From Nitrospinota bacterium (GTDB lineage: Bacteria > Nitrospinota > Nitrospinia > Nitrospinales > VA-1), in the NCBI GenBank assembly GCA_009873655.1, contig WAIB01000003.1, forward strand, positions 62,001 through 126,000: 64,000 bases of DNA, written 5' to 3'. How positions within the stretch are numbered: position 1 is the first letter of the stretch; every line of letters starts with the position of its first letter. The notes below the pieces were generated by a model, which did no database searches, was not told where the DNA came from, and saw only the letters and a list, made by a program, of their open reading frames with translations. Positions 26,128 through 34,672 of this stretch are shown here, in pieces. The position numbers were made by a program, and so were the translations under genes.

Positions 26128-27785
26128 TGGAGTGGGCTAAAGAATCCCTGGAAAAAGTGGAACGCTCCCGTGAAACCCGTCTGCACCAACCCGCTCCCCT
26201 GCCAAATGAAAAAGAATCAGAAAACATTCTGAAAAATTTTCATCCCGATTATTTGGGAAAAGAAAGAACGGTTGGCGTCGGCCCCAATGCGGGGGATCAA
26301 AAATTCCCCTTGGAACTTGCGGATTTATTGGAGGCGGACAGCCCGCTTCCTGCTTCACATTCTACCGAACCGGATATTGAAACCGATGTGCTGATCATTG
26401 GCGGAGGCGGAGCGGGTGCGGCAGCAGCCCTGTCATTGGAGGGATTGGGACTAAAAACGCATCTCGCCACAAAACTGCGACTGGGTGATTCCAATACCGT
26501 AATGGCAGAGGGGGGAATTCAGGCGGCGTTGGCTGAAAACGATACCCCGAGAAAGCATTTTGCCGATGCTCTTGTGGGAGGGCATGGGGAAAACAAAACA
26601 GACCTTTTACGAATTCTCTGCGAAAGCGGACCCGAGGTCATTCAGTGGCTCAGTAAACTTGGCTGTTTGTTTGACCGAAATTCAGATGGGACTTTTCGTT
26701 TAAGAGGGGGAGGGGGAACTTCAGTGCCGCGTGTGCTGGCCTGTCGTGATTATACGGGCCTGGAAATCATGCGTGTGTTGAAAGACGCGGTGAGGTTGAG
26801 CTCGACAAATATTTTAGAAGAACATGCCGCGGTGGAGCTTTTCGATGATGGAAACTCGACCGTGACGGGGGCGGTTTTGTATGACCGGAAAAAGGGAAGC
26901 CTGGTCAATGTTTCCGCGCGAGCCGTGATCCTTGCGACGGGAGGCAGTGGACAACTGCGGTTGCAGGATTTCCCAACGAGCAATCATGTCGGTGCGACCG
27001 GCGACGGGTTAGTCCTTGCTTACAGGCAGGGCTGCCGCCTTAAATTTCTGGACAGTTATCAGTATCACCCCTCGGGGGCCTGCTACCCGGAGGCGCTGGC
27101 AGGGCAATTGGTCACCGAAGCCATTCGGTCTGTGGGGGCGCAGGTGGTCAATGCCGAGGGAGTTCATTTCATAAACGAAATGGCTTATCGCGATGTTTTA
27201 GCCGGGGCGATTATTAAAGAAACCCGGGAAGGTCGGGGGGTCACGACTCCCAATGGAAAAATGGGAGTCTGGTTGGATACGCCCATGATCGATATGCAAA
27301 AGGGTGAAGGAACTTTGGCGAAACAGTTTCCCGGCCTGATTCATCGCTTTGAGCGATACCGGATAGACCCGGTCAAAACCCCGATTTTGATTTACCCAAC
27401 CTTGCATTACCAGAATGGTGGGGTTTCGGTGGATGCCCAGTGTAGAACAGAAGTCAATGGGTTATGGGCCTGCGGGGAAGTGACGGGAGGGTTGCATGGC
27501 AAAAACCGTCTTATGGGAAATTCGCTGCTGGATATTCTCGTTTTCGGTCGCCGTGCTGCCCAATCGGCAAAAGACCATTTGCCTGAACGAGGCCCATTGA
27601 CATTAACCAATTTGAATCAATTTAGAAAAAATCAGTTGAAACCAAAGTATTCACCGGTATTCTTTCCCGAAGCATCTAAAATGAAACTGGAGTTGGGGGC
27701 GCTTGAATCAGAAGTGAAAATAACCGAATCCCCCTCCTCGGAGCAGACAGGAAGCTTCGAGCCTCCGGATCCCTTCGCCCGATAA
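26124..27785 (+). CDS. Fumarate reductase-type flavoprotein lacking the FAD-linking histidine
   Basis: 553 aa with an unusual ~85-residue N-terminal extension ('HPDYLGKERTVGVGPNAGDQ') before the Rossmann motif 'IIGGGGAGAAAAL'. Substrate-site motifs of the SdhA/FrdA family remain ('YRDVLAG', 'LHYQNGGVSVD', 'GKNRLMGNSLLD'). At the flavinylation site, SdhA has SHTVAAQGG; this protein reads 'SNTVMAEGG' (Asn at about residue 124), so FAD should be non-covalent. In E. coli FrdA, loss of that His abolishes succinate oxidation but keeps fumarate reduction, so this is best read as a one-way fumarate reductase. L-aspartate oxidase is less likely because of the Fe-S partner. Confidence 0.83.
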   Translation: MMEWAKESLEKVERSRETRLHQPAPLPNEKESENILKNFHPDYLGKERTVGVGPNAGDQKFPLELADLLEADSPLPASHSTEPDIETDVLIIGGGGAGAAAALSLEGLGLKTHLATKLRLGDSNTVMAEGGIQAALAENDTPRKHFADALVGGHGENKTDLLRILCESGPEVIQWLSKLGCLFDRNSDGTFRLRGGGGTSVPRVLACRDYTGLEIMRVLKDAVRLSSTNILEEHAAVELFDDGNSTVTGAVLYDRKKGSLVNVSARAVILATGGSGQLRLQDFPTSNHVGATGDGLVLAYRQGCRLKFLDSYQYHPSGACYPEALAGQLVTEAIRSVGAQVVNAEGVHFINEMAYRDVLAGAIIKETREGRGVTTPNGKMGVWLDTPMIDMQKGEGTLAKQFPGLIHRFERYRIDPVKTPILIYPTLHYQNGGVSVDAQCRTEVNGLWACGEVTGGLHGKNRLMGNSLLDILVFGRRAAQSAKDHLPERGPLTLTNLNQFRKNQLKPKYSPVFFPEASKMKLELGALESEVKITESPSSEQTGSFEPPDPFAR

Positions 27786-27799
27786 TTTTTCCTGGAAAA

Positions 27800-28363
27800 A
27801 TGCCTGAAAATTTCCTTTCCGAATATGGAGCAAAAATTATTGCGTCTCTCCTGGCACTGGGGTCATTGGCCGTGTTTTTGATCCGCCAAAGTCGAGACCG
27901 GGCCAATGCGGACCCCAATGCGGTAATAAATGTATTGAACCAGTTGGGACCCGACTATGAGGTGCTAGCCAATGTTGTGGTCCCCGGGGACCGCGGTATG
28001 TTCGATTTGGGAAATGTGGTGGTCTCCCCCTATGGGGTTTTTGTTATCACGGTGAGACAGACGGTCGGAAAAATATCTGGCAGGGAAGGGGATCGAGAAT
28101 GGGAGGTGAAATCAGGAAGAAGCCGGAAATTTATTTCCAATCCCCTTTGGGAAAATCGCAAACATGTAAATGCCCTGGAAAAGGTCATTGGGTCTGTTCC
28201 ATTTATTTCCGTAGTGGTTTTTCCAAGGGGAAAATTAAAAGGCAAATTTGGTAATAACGTTATTCGATTGGGGGAGCTTGGAAAGTTTATCTCTCAAAAT
28301 AAAACATCCCGCCTGTCGGTGGACAAGCGGGATGAGATTTTAAAGGCTTTACGAAAAAGATAG
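27800..28363 (+). CDS. Membrane-anchored NERD-domain protein, probably catalytically altered
   Basis: 187 aa with one N-terminal membrane segment ('IIASLLALGSLAVFLIR') and a nuclease-related domain: 'VLANVVVPGDRGMFDLGNVV', then 'SPYGVFVITVRQTVGKISG' and 'NPLWENRKHVNALEKVI'. In typical NERD domains 'GxDHVVVxxxGxFxIExK' supplies Asp and the E-x-K pair; here the position reads ITVR, so the catalytic E-x-K looks lost. It starts 14 bp after the fumarate reductase flavoprotein, probably in the same transcript. Function unknown. Confidence 0.7.
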   Translation: MPENFLSEYGAKIIASLLALGSLAVFLIRQSRDRANADPNAVINVLNQLGPDYEVLANVVVPGDRGMFDLGNVVVSPYGVFVITVRQTVGKISGREGDREWEVKSGRSRKFISNPLWENRKHVNALEKVIGSVPFISVVVFPRGKLKGKFGNNVIRLGELGKFISQNKTSRLSVDKRDEILKALRKR

Positions 28364-28390
28364 TCCCAGGTCAGGGGCTGATCGGTTTTT

Positions 28391-28570
28391 TTAAGCTGTT
28401 ACATCAATGTTGTTGCCGATGGCCTGTTCGGCGGCCTGCACCGCTTCCTGAATGAGGTTGACCACGGCTTCACCTTCCTGTTTTTGAGTGTCTTGGGCGG
28501 TTTTTAAAGCCGCGATTTGAAACTGCGGGTTTAGCCCCTGTGTTGCGCTGGAACCGCTGACAGGTGACAT
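28391..28570 (-). CDS. YjfB-type putative motility protein, 59 aa (missing from ORF track)
   Basis: Reading the minus strand from ATG at 28570 gives MSPVSGSSATQGLNPQFQIA, then 'ALKTAQDTQKQEGEAVVNLI', ending 'QAIGNNIDVTA'. The 'xxALKxAxDTQKQ...IDV' pattern matches the small YjfB motility family. AAAGGGAA precedes the ATG, and a sigma-28-type promoter with the same TAAAGTAT -35 as flgM lies 38 bp upstream. It falls one residue below the track's apparent 60-aa cut-off. The molecular role is unknown; flagellar control is inferred from the promoter. Confidence 0.75.
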   Translation of the reverse strand: MSPVSGSSATQGLNPQFQIAALKTAQDTQKQEGEAVVNLIQEAVQAAEQAIGNNIDVTA

Positions 28571-28607
28571 AAAAAATTCCCTTTGGTTAAAGTTATCCTC
28601 AGTGTCC

Positions 28608-28635
28608 TTATCGTCAGAAACCTTTGTATACTTTA
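28608..28635 (-). promoter_or_regulatory. Sigma-28-like promoter of the YjfB-type gene
   Basis: On the minus strand: TAAAGTAT-N12-GACGATAA. The -35 box is identical to that of flgM; the -10 has one mismatch to GCCGATAA and the spacer is one base longer than consensus. It lies 38 bp from the start codon. Confidence 0.6.
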
Positions 28636-28719
28636 GTTCTTTTGATGGAAAAATTTAAAATATTGATAAATCGTGCGTTGTCCTTGTGGAGCCCTGTAGG
28701 AGCGGTGAGGAAGAATAAA

Positions 28720-29505
28720 TCAGGGGCTTTTACCGATGCAGAGGGTGCCCAGAAAATTCTTGTTGGCCTCGCTTTGAAAGACCACATCATGAGGTATATC
28801 CCAGACACCGAAAGCATCCAGGGAGTACATAACTTCGCTTGAATCTTTTTTAGAAATGAAATGAGTTTTTATGTCGCGGATGATTAAAGACTTTGCCTCT
28901 CTTTCGGACAATATAGATACCAGGGCTTGCCTGTCTCTTTCGGCTATCAGGTCGTCGATGATTTGGCCCTCCAGATCCTCTGAAGTGTAGCCCAGGTTCT
29001 CAAAAGCAGGGTTGGCAAATGTTATTTTCCGCTCGGGGTCCAATTGAAAGACCAGATCGGTAATCCCTCCCATGAGGGTTTTGAAAGAAAAATTATTTAC
29101 AAGCAGTTTCCTGTGGTCGCTGATCAGTCTGAGCTGGTTGGTAATGCGGATGAAGACCTCTTCTTTACGATAGGGTTTGGTTATGTAATCAACACCCCCC
29201 AGTTGGAATCCCTTTGAAATATCCGAAGATTCAGAGAATGCGGTGAGGAAAATGATGGGAATGTCTTTGTGAGCGGGGTCCTGCTTGAGACGTTGGCAGA
29301 CTTCGTATCCATCAATTCCCGGCAGGCCTATGTCCAGTAAAATGACATCGGGCTGAAACTCAGGTACCTTTTCAAGACCCTCCTCACCACTACTGGAAAT
29401 AGCGATTTTTAACCCGAGTCTTTTTAGAATTTTATGGATAAGCTCTGCATTATCGGGAATATCTTCGATAATGAGAACCTTCATCCCGACCAAATCGTAA
29501 TTCAT
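28720..29505 (-). CDS. Response regulator with receiver and PAS domains
   Basis: About 261 aa from the ATG at 29505, which follows GGGGAGA; the track start 22 codons upstream lacks such a site. The receiver domain has 'VLIIEDIPDNAEL', the phospho-acceptor Asp in 'VILLDIGLPGIDG', 'IFLTAFSE' and Lys in 'YITKPYR'. A PAS domain follows ('GITDLVFQLDPERKITFANP'). There is no DNA-binding or enzymatic output domain, so it probably signals by protein contact or via a partner kinase encoded elsewhere. Confidence 0.88.
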   Translation of the reverse strand: MNYDLVGMKVLIIEDIPDNAELIHKILKRLGLKIAISSSGEEGLEKVPEFQPDVILLDIGLPGIDGYEVCQRLKQDPAHKDIPIIFLTAFSESSDISKGFQLGGVDYITKPYRKEEVFIRITNQLRLISDHRKLLVNNFSFKTLMGGITDLVFQLDPERKITFANPAFENLGYTSEDLEGQIIDDLIAERDRQALVSILSEREAKSLIIRDIKTHFISKKDSSEVMYSLDAFGVWDIPHDVVFQSEANKNFLGTLCIGKSP

Positions 29506-29741
29506 GTTCTCCCCTGATAAATTTGGGTGAGGATATCTATCTAATGGCCTGATTATACCTATTTTCGGCAAAGTGATAAGTCGGATTTGTAAAAAAACAT
29601 TGAATTATCGGAATGTCGGACTATGCTGTATTTAACTGAAATGGGGTAGGGTGGGGCAGCAGGCTTTTCTTCCCTTCCTTGGAATAAATGCATTACAATA
29701 TTGCTCTTTCAGGGAATTGGAATTTTGGAGCGAGTAAAAAT

Positions 29742-30293
29742 ATGAAACGCATTGTTTTGATTTGCACTTTATTAGTCGTTTTTCTTTTTTTTGGAACAGC
29801 TTCAGCGGTTCCGAAAAAGTATTTGTTTCCTGGGCCGGAATATAAGCCGCCATGCGATACTTCTAAAACCACCATTTGCACCATAGAAATCTGGCTCGCA
29901 AATAAGCATAAAAAGCAAAAAAGAGAAATAAAGAAATTTTTGAAATCCAAATCGCTAAAAGTTTTGGGTCACACCGTTCAATATTGGAGGCCGAAAGGGG
30001 GACACCCGCCTACGAATATTGCAATAGGCAGTGCCATCAGTGCGGAAGACGCGAGGTTTGTTATTGATTTCGCCCTAAAATATAATGACCGGATTGACCT
30101 TCTGGTTCTTCGACCGCTCAATCCACCTAATTATGTTGCCATCGCCACATCAGCATGGGATGAGCTATCGCAGATTCCCATTACTCAGGAAGACCTGGCA
30201 CGATTACGGGACCCTAAATTAACAACCGAAGAGTTCCATTCTCTCTATTACGAACTCACCAACGAGGCAAACGTCCAAAATAAATTTTATTAG
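29742..30293 (+). CDS. Exported protein of unknown function
   Basis: 183 aa from the ATG at 29742, preceded by GGAGCG; the track begins 18 codons earlier. A signal peptide is clear ('IVLICTLLVVFLFFGTASAV'). The mature part has two Cys ('PPCDTSKTTICTIEIWL') and a basic segment ('HKKQKREIKKFLKSKSL'), with no recognised family. It probably resides in the periplasm. Confidence 0.7.
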   Translation: MKRIVLICTLLVVFLFFGTASAVPKKYLFPGPEYKPPCDTSKTTICTIEIWLANKHKKQKREIKKFLKSKSLKVLGHTVQYWRPKGGHPPTNIAIGSAISAEDARFVIDFALKYNDRIDLLVLRPLNPPNYVAIATSAWDELSQIPITQEDLARLRDPKLTTEEFHSLYYELTNEANVQNKFY

Positions 30294-30420
30294 CAAATCT
30301 GCGCTTTTTTACCTTTTGTTTTCGTCAAACTATCCTGTTGTTAATCAGTCAGGTAATATAGTTTGGGGAAATAGTGTTGAATCAGCATTCCGGAAAAAAC
30401 CTGTAAAATGTCTCCATCCC

Positions 30421-30436
30421 CCCGCACGGGTGCGGG
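30421..30436 (+). terminator. Weak hairpin, possible terminator
   Basis: CCCGCA-CGGG-TGCGGG followed only by TTTG. It directly abuts the TTGACA of the likely yajC promoter, so it could end upstream transcription. The T-tract is short, hence low confidence. Confidence 0.3.
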
Positions 30437-30437
30437 T

Positions 30438-30466
30438 TTGACAAATGGAGTTGGATTTGATAGAAG
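30438..30466 (+). promoter_or_regulatory. Probable promoter of yajC-secDF
   Basis: TTGACA at 30438-30443, a 17-bp spacer and TAGAAG at 30461-30466, 84 bp upstream of the yajC ATG. The -35 box is consensus; the -10 box is moderate. Confidence 0.45.
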
Positions 30467-30549
30467 CTAAAGCTTTGAATTAAAAAACGCTGGTTTTCCG
30501 TTTCAAAGAAATTATGAAGGGTCTACCATGATAAAAAGAGGTGATCATT

Positions 30550-30861
30550 ATGCTTGAGCTGGCTTTTGCAATGGCTCCTCCCCCTGAAGGAGGCGAACCC
30601 GGAGGTGGAAGTTTGTTGGCGCTATTGCCGCCAATGATCATGATGTTTTTGATCTTCTACTTCATATTGATTCGTCCACAGCAGAAAAAACAGAATGAAG
30701 CCCGGAAAATGCTGGATGAATTGAAAGAGGGCGATCAGGTGGTTACGCTTAGCGGTTTTCACGGAACCATTAAAAAAATTAAAGACGATACCGTGATGTT
30801 GCAAATCGCCGATAACGTCCGGGTGAAGGTCAATCGGTCTTCCATTGGAAACAAAAAATAA
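30550..30861 (+). CDS. yajC: Preprotein translocase accessory subunit YajC
   Basis: About 103 aa. A short N-terminus rich in Pro/Gly ('APPPEGGEPGGGS') leads to one membrane helix ('PMIMMFLIFYFILIRPQQK') and the cytoplasmic YajC core 'KEGDQVVTLSGFHGTIKKI'. The ATG at 30550 follows GAGGTGA with good spacing; the track's GTG three codons earlier is less likely. It associates with SecDF, encoded next. Confidence 0.94.
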   Translation: MLELAFAMAPPPEGGEPGGGSLLALLPPMIMMFLIFYFILIRPQQKKQNEARKMLDELKEGDQVVTLSGFHGTIKKIKDDTVMLQIADNVRVKVNRSSIGNKK

Positions 30862-30876
30862 TAAAAGAAATACCGA

Positions 30877-32430
30877 ATGTATAAGAATCTTAAATGGCGC
30901 ATCATTCTGATCCTCGTTGCTGTTTTGGGGGCTGTGGCTTTGGCATATCCGCTCAAGGAAAAAATTGCCTTGGGGTTGGACCTGCAAGGGGGCATGCATT
31001 TGGTTCTCGAAGTCAAAGTTGAAAAAGCAGTGGAAGCCAGCCTCGAACGCCTGGCGGATGATATTAAACGGGATATTGGTGAAGAGGATTTGGAAATCGA
31101 TCGCATTAAAGCGATTCTTGAAAAGCTCCAGATAAATATTCGCATGGTAGATGCTTTAGATCTGCCTCCCGTTAAAAAGGTGATGGAGAGCTATCCTTTT
31201 TTAAATATGGTCAGCGAAGATTCGGATGGCCTGGGTCTGATTTATGAATTGGAACAGGATCAGGTAAAGCAAATCCAGCAAAATGCCGTAAGCCAGGGGC
31301 TGGAAACCATTCGCAACCGGGTGGACCAGTTTGGTGTTTCGGAGCCCACGATTCAGGTTCAGGGAGAACGGCGTATACTTGTACAACTGCCTGGAGTAAA
31401 GGACCCGGAACGCGCCATCAACCTGATAGGGAAAACAGCGAGGTTGGAGTTCAAACTGGTTGATGAGGAAAACAGCCTGCAAGAGGCTTTGTCCGGAAGA
31501 ATTCCCGAAGAATCTCAGGTTTTATATGAGAGAAAAGAAAATAAGGAAACCGGAGAGGTTACAAAAGAACCGTATTTATTGAAAAAACGCACCGTATTGA
31601 CCGGAGAAACATTGACCGGAGCGGAAGTCAGGTTTGATGGAGACTTCAATGAGCCCTATGTCGCACTTAACTTTAACAGCGTCGGTGCGATGATATTCCA
31701 TGAAGTCACAAGACAAAATATTAGAAAGCGATTGGCCATTGTGCTTGATGACAATGTTTATTCCGCACCGGTAATACAAGACGCAATTCCAGGAGGCCGG
31801 GCTCAGATAACAGGACAGTTCACATCTGAAGATGCGAGGGATCTGGCAATCGTTTTACGCGCTGGCGCCTTGCCCGCACCGGTTGTGATTTTGGAAAATA
31901 GAACTGTGGGTCCCTCCTTAGGGCAGGATTCCATTAATAAAGGAATCAACTCGATCATTTTTGGGGGTGCCCTGGTTATCGTGTTCATTCTTTTTTACTA
32001 CAAGTTGTCAGGGGCCATAGCCGTTACCGCATTGTCTTTGAATATCGTTCTTTTAACCGGCGCGCTTGCCTATTTTGGAGCGGCCTTAACATTGCCGGGA
32101 ATTGCCGGAATTATTCTGACCGTGGGTATGGCGATTGACGCGAATGTTCTGGTCTTTGAAAGAATTCGAGAAGAAATTAAGCTCGGAAAAACCGTGAGGG
32201 CTGCCATTGAAGCAGGGTTTTCCAAGGCGTTTCGTACCATTGTTGACGCAAACATCACGACCTTTATTGCCGCGGTGGTGTTGTTTCAGTTCGGGACAGG
32301 TCCCATCAAGGGTTTTGCGATCACCCTTTGTATTGGAATCGCCGCGAGTATGTTTACGGCTGTATTTGTAAGTCGTACCTTTTTTGACTGTACCATGAGC
32401 CAGAAAAAACTGGATAAACTGAGTATCTGA
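30877..32430 (+). CDS. secD: Protein translocase subunit SecD
   Basis: 517 aa, proton-driven partner of SecYEG. It shows the D1 motif 'GLDLQGGMHLVLEV', the periplasmic P1 motif 'RNRVDQFGVSEPTIQVQG', and a C-terminal six-helix RND-type membrane region ('VGMAIDANVLVFERIREE'). It is separated from secF by two bases, and the yajC-secD-secF order is conserved. Confidence 0.97.
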   Translation: MYKNLKWRIILILVAVLGAVALAYPLKEKIALGLDLQGGMHLVLEVKVEKAVEASLERLADDIKRDIGEEDLEIDRIKAILEKLQINIRMVDALDLPPVKKVMESYPFLNMVSEDSDGLGLIYELEQDQVKQIQQNAVSQGLETIRNRVDQFGVSEPTIQVQGERRILVQLPGVKDPERAINLIGKTARLEFKLVDEENSLQEALSGRIPEESQVLYERKENKETGEVTKEPYLLKKRTVLTGETLTGAEVRFDGDFNEPYVALNFNSVGAMIFHEVTRQNIRKRLAIVLDDNVYSAPVIQDAIPGGRAQITGQFTSEDARDLAIVLRAGALPAPVVILENRTVGPSLGQDSINKGINSIIFGGALVIVFILFYYKLSGAIAVTALSLNIVLLTGALAYFGAALTLPGIAGIILTVGMAIDANVLVFERIREEIKLGKTVRAAIEAGFSKAFRTIVDANITTFIAAVVLFQFGTGPIKGFAITLCIGIAASMFTAVFVSRTFFDCTMSQKKLDKLSI

Positions 32431-32432
32431 TA

Positions 32433-33335
32433 ATGCAATTGTTCCAAGAGGAAACCCATTTTGATTTTATGGGAAAGATCAAGGGAGCCATGATCTTATC
32501 CGGCGTCGTGATATTGATCGGCCTGGGTTCCATTGCTATTTCCGGTGGACTCAAATACGGGATCGATTTTGCAGGAGGAACCCTGGTTCAATTGCAGTTC
32601 AAAAGTCCGCCTGATATAGAGGTGATTCGTGATGGCCTGAAAACAATTGGATTGGGTGAAAGTACTATTCAGGAATTCGGTTCAAAAAAAGATATTCTTA
32701 TCAGGGTAGAGCGATCCGAAGAAAAACTGGAAGCGGTCGGGGCAATGGTTAAACGAAGTCTTTCCGGGAAATTCAATGTCGATGAGATTACCATTGAAAG
32801 GGTAGAGATGGTGGGCCCCAAGGTGGGTCACGACCTGAGGGAAAAAGCGCTGCTATCCATCGTGTATGCCATTATAGGAATCGTGATTTATATATCCTGG
32901 CGATTCGAATTTCAATATGCCATAGCCGCGATTATTGCCCTGATACATGATGTGCTGGTGACCATGGGGGCCTTTTCGATATTGGATAAGGAATTCACAC
33001 TGGTGATTGTTGCGGCTTTTCTAACCATTATCGGTTACTCCCTCAATGACACCATTGTTGTTTTTGATCGAATAAGGGAAAACCTTCGACGCAGGGGAAA
33101 ATCTTCGCTTAAAGAAATTATAAATTCCAGCATCAACCAGACCTTGAGCAGAACTTTACTGACTTCAGGAACCACCTTGCTTGTGGTATTGGCCCTGTTC
33201 TTTTTTGGCGGGGAAATCATTCATGATTTTTCTTTTGCTCTGCTGGTAGGGATTTTTGTGGGAACGTATTCTTCTATTTTTATTGCAAGTGTGTTTCTGG
33301 TTTATTGGGCGTCCCGGCAAACCGCCCACCGCTAG
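32433..33335 (+). CDS. secF: Protein translocase subunit SecF
   Basis: 300 aa. Motif 'YGIDFAGGTLVQLQF' near the N-terminus, a short periplasmic domain, and a C-terminal membrane part with 'IIGYSLNDTIVVFDRIREN'. It forms the SecDF complex that pulls proteins across the inner membrane. It is last of the yajC-secD-secF unit. Confidence 0.97.
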   Translation: MQLFQEETHFDFMGKIKGAMILSGVVILIGLGSIAISGGLKYGIDFAGGTLVQLQFKSPPDIEVIRDGLKTIGLGESTIQEFGSKKDILIRVERSEEKLEAVGAMVKRSLSGKFNVDEITIERVEMVGPKVGHDLREKALLSIVYAIIGIVIYISWRFEFQYAIAAIIALIHDVLVTMGAFSILDKEFTLVIVAAFLTIIGYSLNDTIVVFDRIRENLRRRGKSSLKEIINSSINQTLSRTLLTSGTTLLVVLALFFFGGEIIHDFSFALLVGIFVGTYSSIFIASVFLVYWASRQTAHR

Positions 33336-33502
33336 CGGCCTCTTGTATTCCTTACCCCGGTGGGGATGGAGAGATTCTGTTTCAGGCCGCGAAAACCCTC
33401 TCAAAAATTTTTTTCCTGGTTTAATTGTAAAAGTGGAATCATTTGCATTTCAAGGGAAGCCCATGCTACATTTTTTTAAGTCCCTTTCCAAAACGGAGAA
33501 TT

Positions 33503-34237
33503 ATGACCGTATCGCCTAAGTTACAGCTTCAGCAGCTGGTCGATTTGCAGAGAATTGACGACCAGATTTCCGAGTATAAAAAAATCCTCGCGGATATTCC
33601 CCTGCAGCTCGAGTCCGCCCGGGCCGAATTAGAGGAAAAGAAAAATATTTTAAAGGTCGTTACGGATGAAATGGAAACTTTGCAAAAGCAACGTAAAGAT
33701 CTTGAGCTGGAGGTACAGGGCGAAAACGACCATATGGCAAAAGCTAAAACCAAACTTCCTACTGTTAAAACCAATAAAGAGTACACCGCCATCCTTGCAG
33801 AAATCGATGCGATTAAAGAAAAAGTATCCAAAATTGAAGACAAGGAACTCGAGGTGATGGAAATCCTGGAAGCAAAAGCGAAAGAAATTCCCGGGGTTGA
33901 AAAAAAATGTAAAGAGGAAGACGCAAATTTCAATGAATACCGCTTAAAAAAAGAGGGCGAAGAGAAAAGGTTTAAACAGGAATTGGAAGAACTGATGGCG
34001 AAAAGGAAAAACATATCGGACCAGTTGGATACGGCTACATTAAAGCAGTATGAAAAAATTTTCAATTCCCGCGAAGGGAGAGCCGTTGCAGGTCTTAGAG
34101 AAAATATTTGCCAGGGTTGTTTCCAGCAGGTATTACCCCAAACCGTCATAGAAGTAAAAATCGGGGAAAAAATTCACCAATGCAATGGTTGCATGCGGTT
34201 TTTATTCTGGGATGAGGCAACATCAGTGCCGAAGTAA
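33503..34237 (+). CDS. Coiled-coil zinc-ribbon protein (CT398/CdsZ-like, PF02591 family)
   Basis: 244 aa from the ATG at 33503 (ACGGAGA upstream); the track start is 20 codons earlier. A long antiparallel coiled coil (about residues 10-170) is followed by a C4 zinc ribbon, 'ICQGCFQQVLPQTV' and 'HQCNGCMRFLFW'. Family members are adaptors in chlamydial secretion and flagellar systems, but most have no known role. The last codons and the stop form part of the 5' strand of the RNase P RNA P1 stem, so the gene and rnpB are physically fused. Confidence 0.87.
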   Translation: MTVSPKLQLQQLVDLQRIDDQISEYKKILADIPLQLESARAELEEKKNILKVVTDEMETLQKQRKDLELEVQGENDHMAKAKTKLPTVKTNKEYTAILAEIDAIKEKVSKIEDKELEVMEILEAKAKEIPGVEKKCKEEDANFNEYRLKKEGEEKRFKQELEELMAKRKNISDQLDTATLKQYEKIFNSREGRAVAGLRENICQGCFQQVLPQTVIEVKIGEKIHQCNGCMRFLFWDEATSVPK

Positions 34238-34612
34238 ACCGGGTGATCGCTGTTTCGGCCCACGGGTCGAGAGGGAGGAAAGTCCGGGCTCCACAGGGCA
34301 GGATACTCCGTAACGCGGAGTGAGGGCGACCTTAAGGAAAGTGCCACAGAAAATACACAGCCTACCCGGCTTTCATAGTCGGCGGCAATGGTGAAAAGGC
34401 GAGGTAAGAGCTCACCAGTACTGCTGGTGACAGCGGTAGCTTGGTAAACCCTATCCGGAGCAAGATCAAATAGGAAAGTGTTCGAGGGCTGCCCGTCCGA
34501 TGCTTTCGGGTTGATTGCTTGAGCCTGTTGGCAACAGCAGGCCTAGATTGATGATCACCGCTTCATTTTTGATGAAGAACAAAACCCGGCTTATGGTTTA
34601 CTTCGGCCTCTC
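34229..34612 (+). ncRNA. rnpB: RNase P RNA, bacterial type A
   Basis: Recognised from conserved segments: 'GAGAGGGAGGAAAGTCCGGG', 'CTCCACAGGGCAGGATACTC', 'GAGGGCGACCTTAAGGAAAG', 'GGTAAACCCTATCCGGAGCA' and the terminal 'AACCCGGCTTA'. The P1 helix is formed by GCCGAAGTAAACC (34228-34240) pairing perfectly with GGTTTACTTCGGC (34595-34607). It catalyses tRNA 5'-end maturation. The ends are approximate. The first bases overlap the stop codon of the preceding gene. Confidence 0.95.
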
Positions 34613-34672
34613 CATCTGAAACCGACCTTGATATTCCCATCCATTTTCCAGGTTTCCCTTAAAAAGGTTGTA

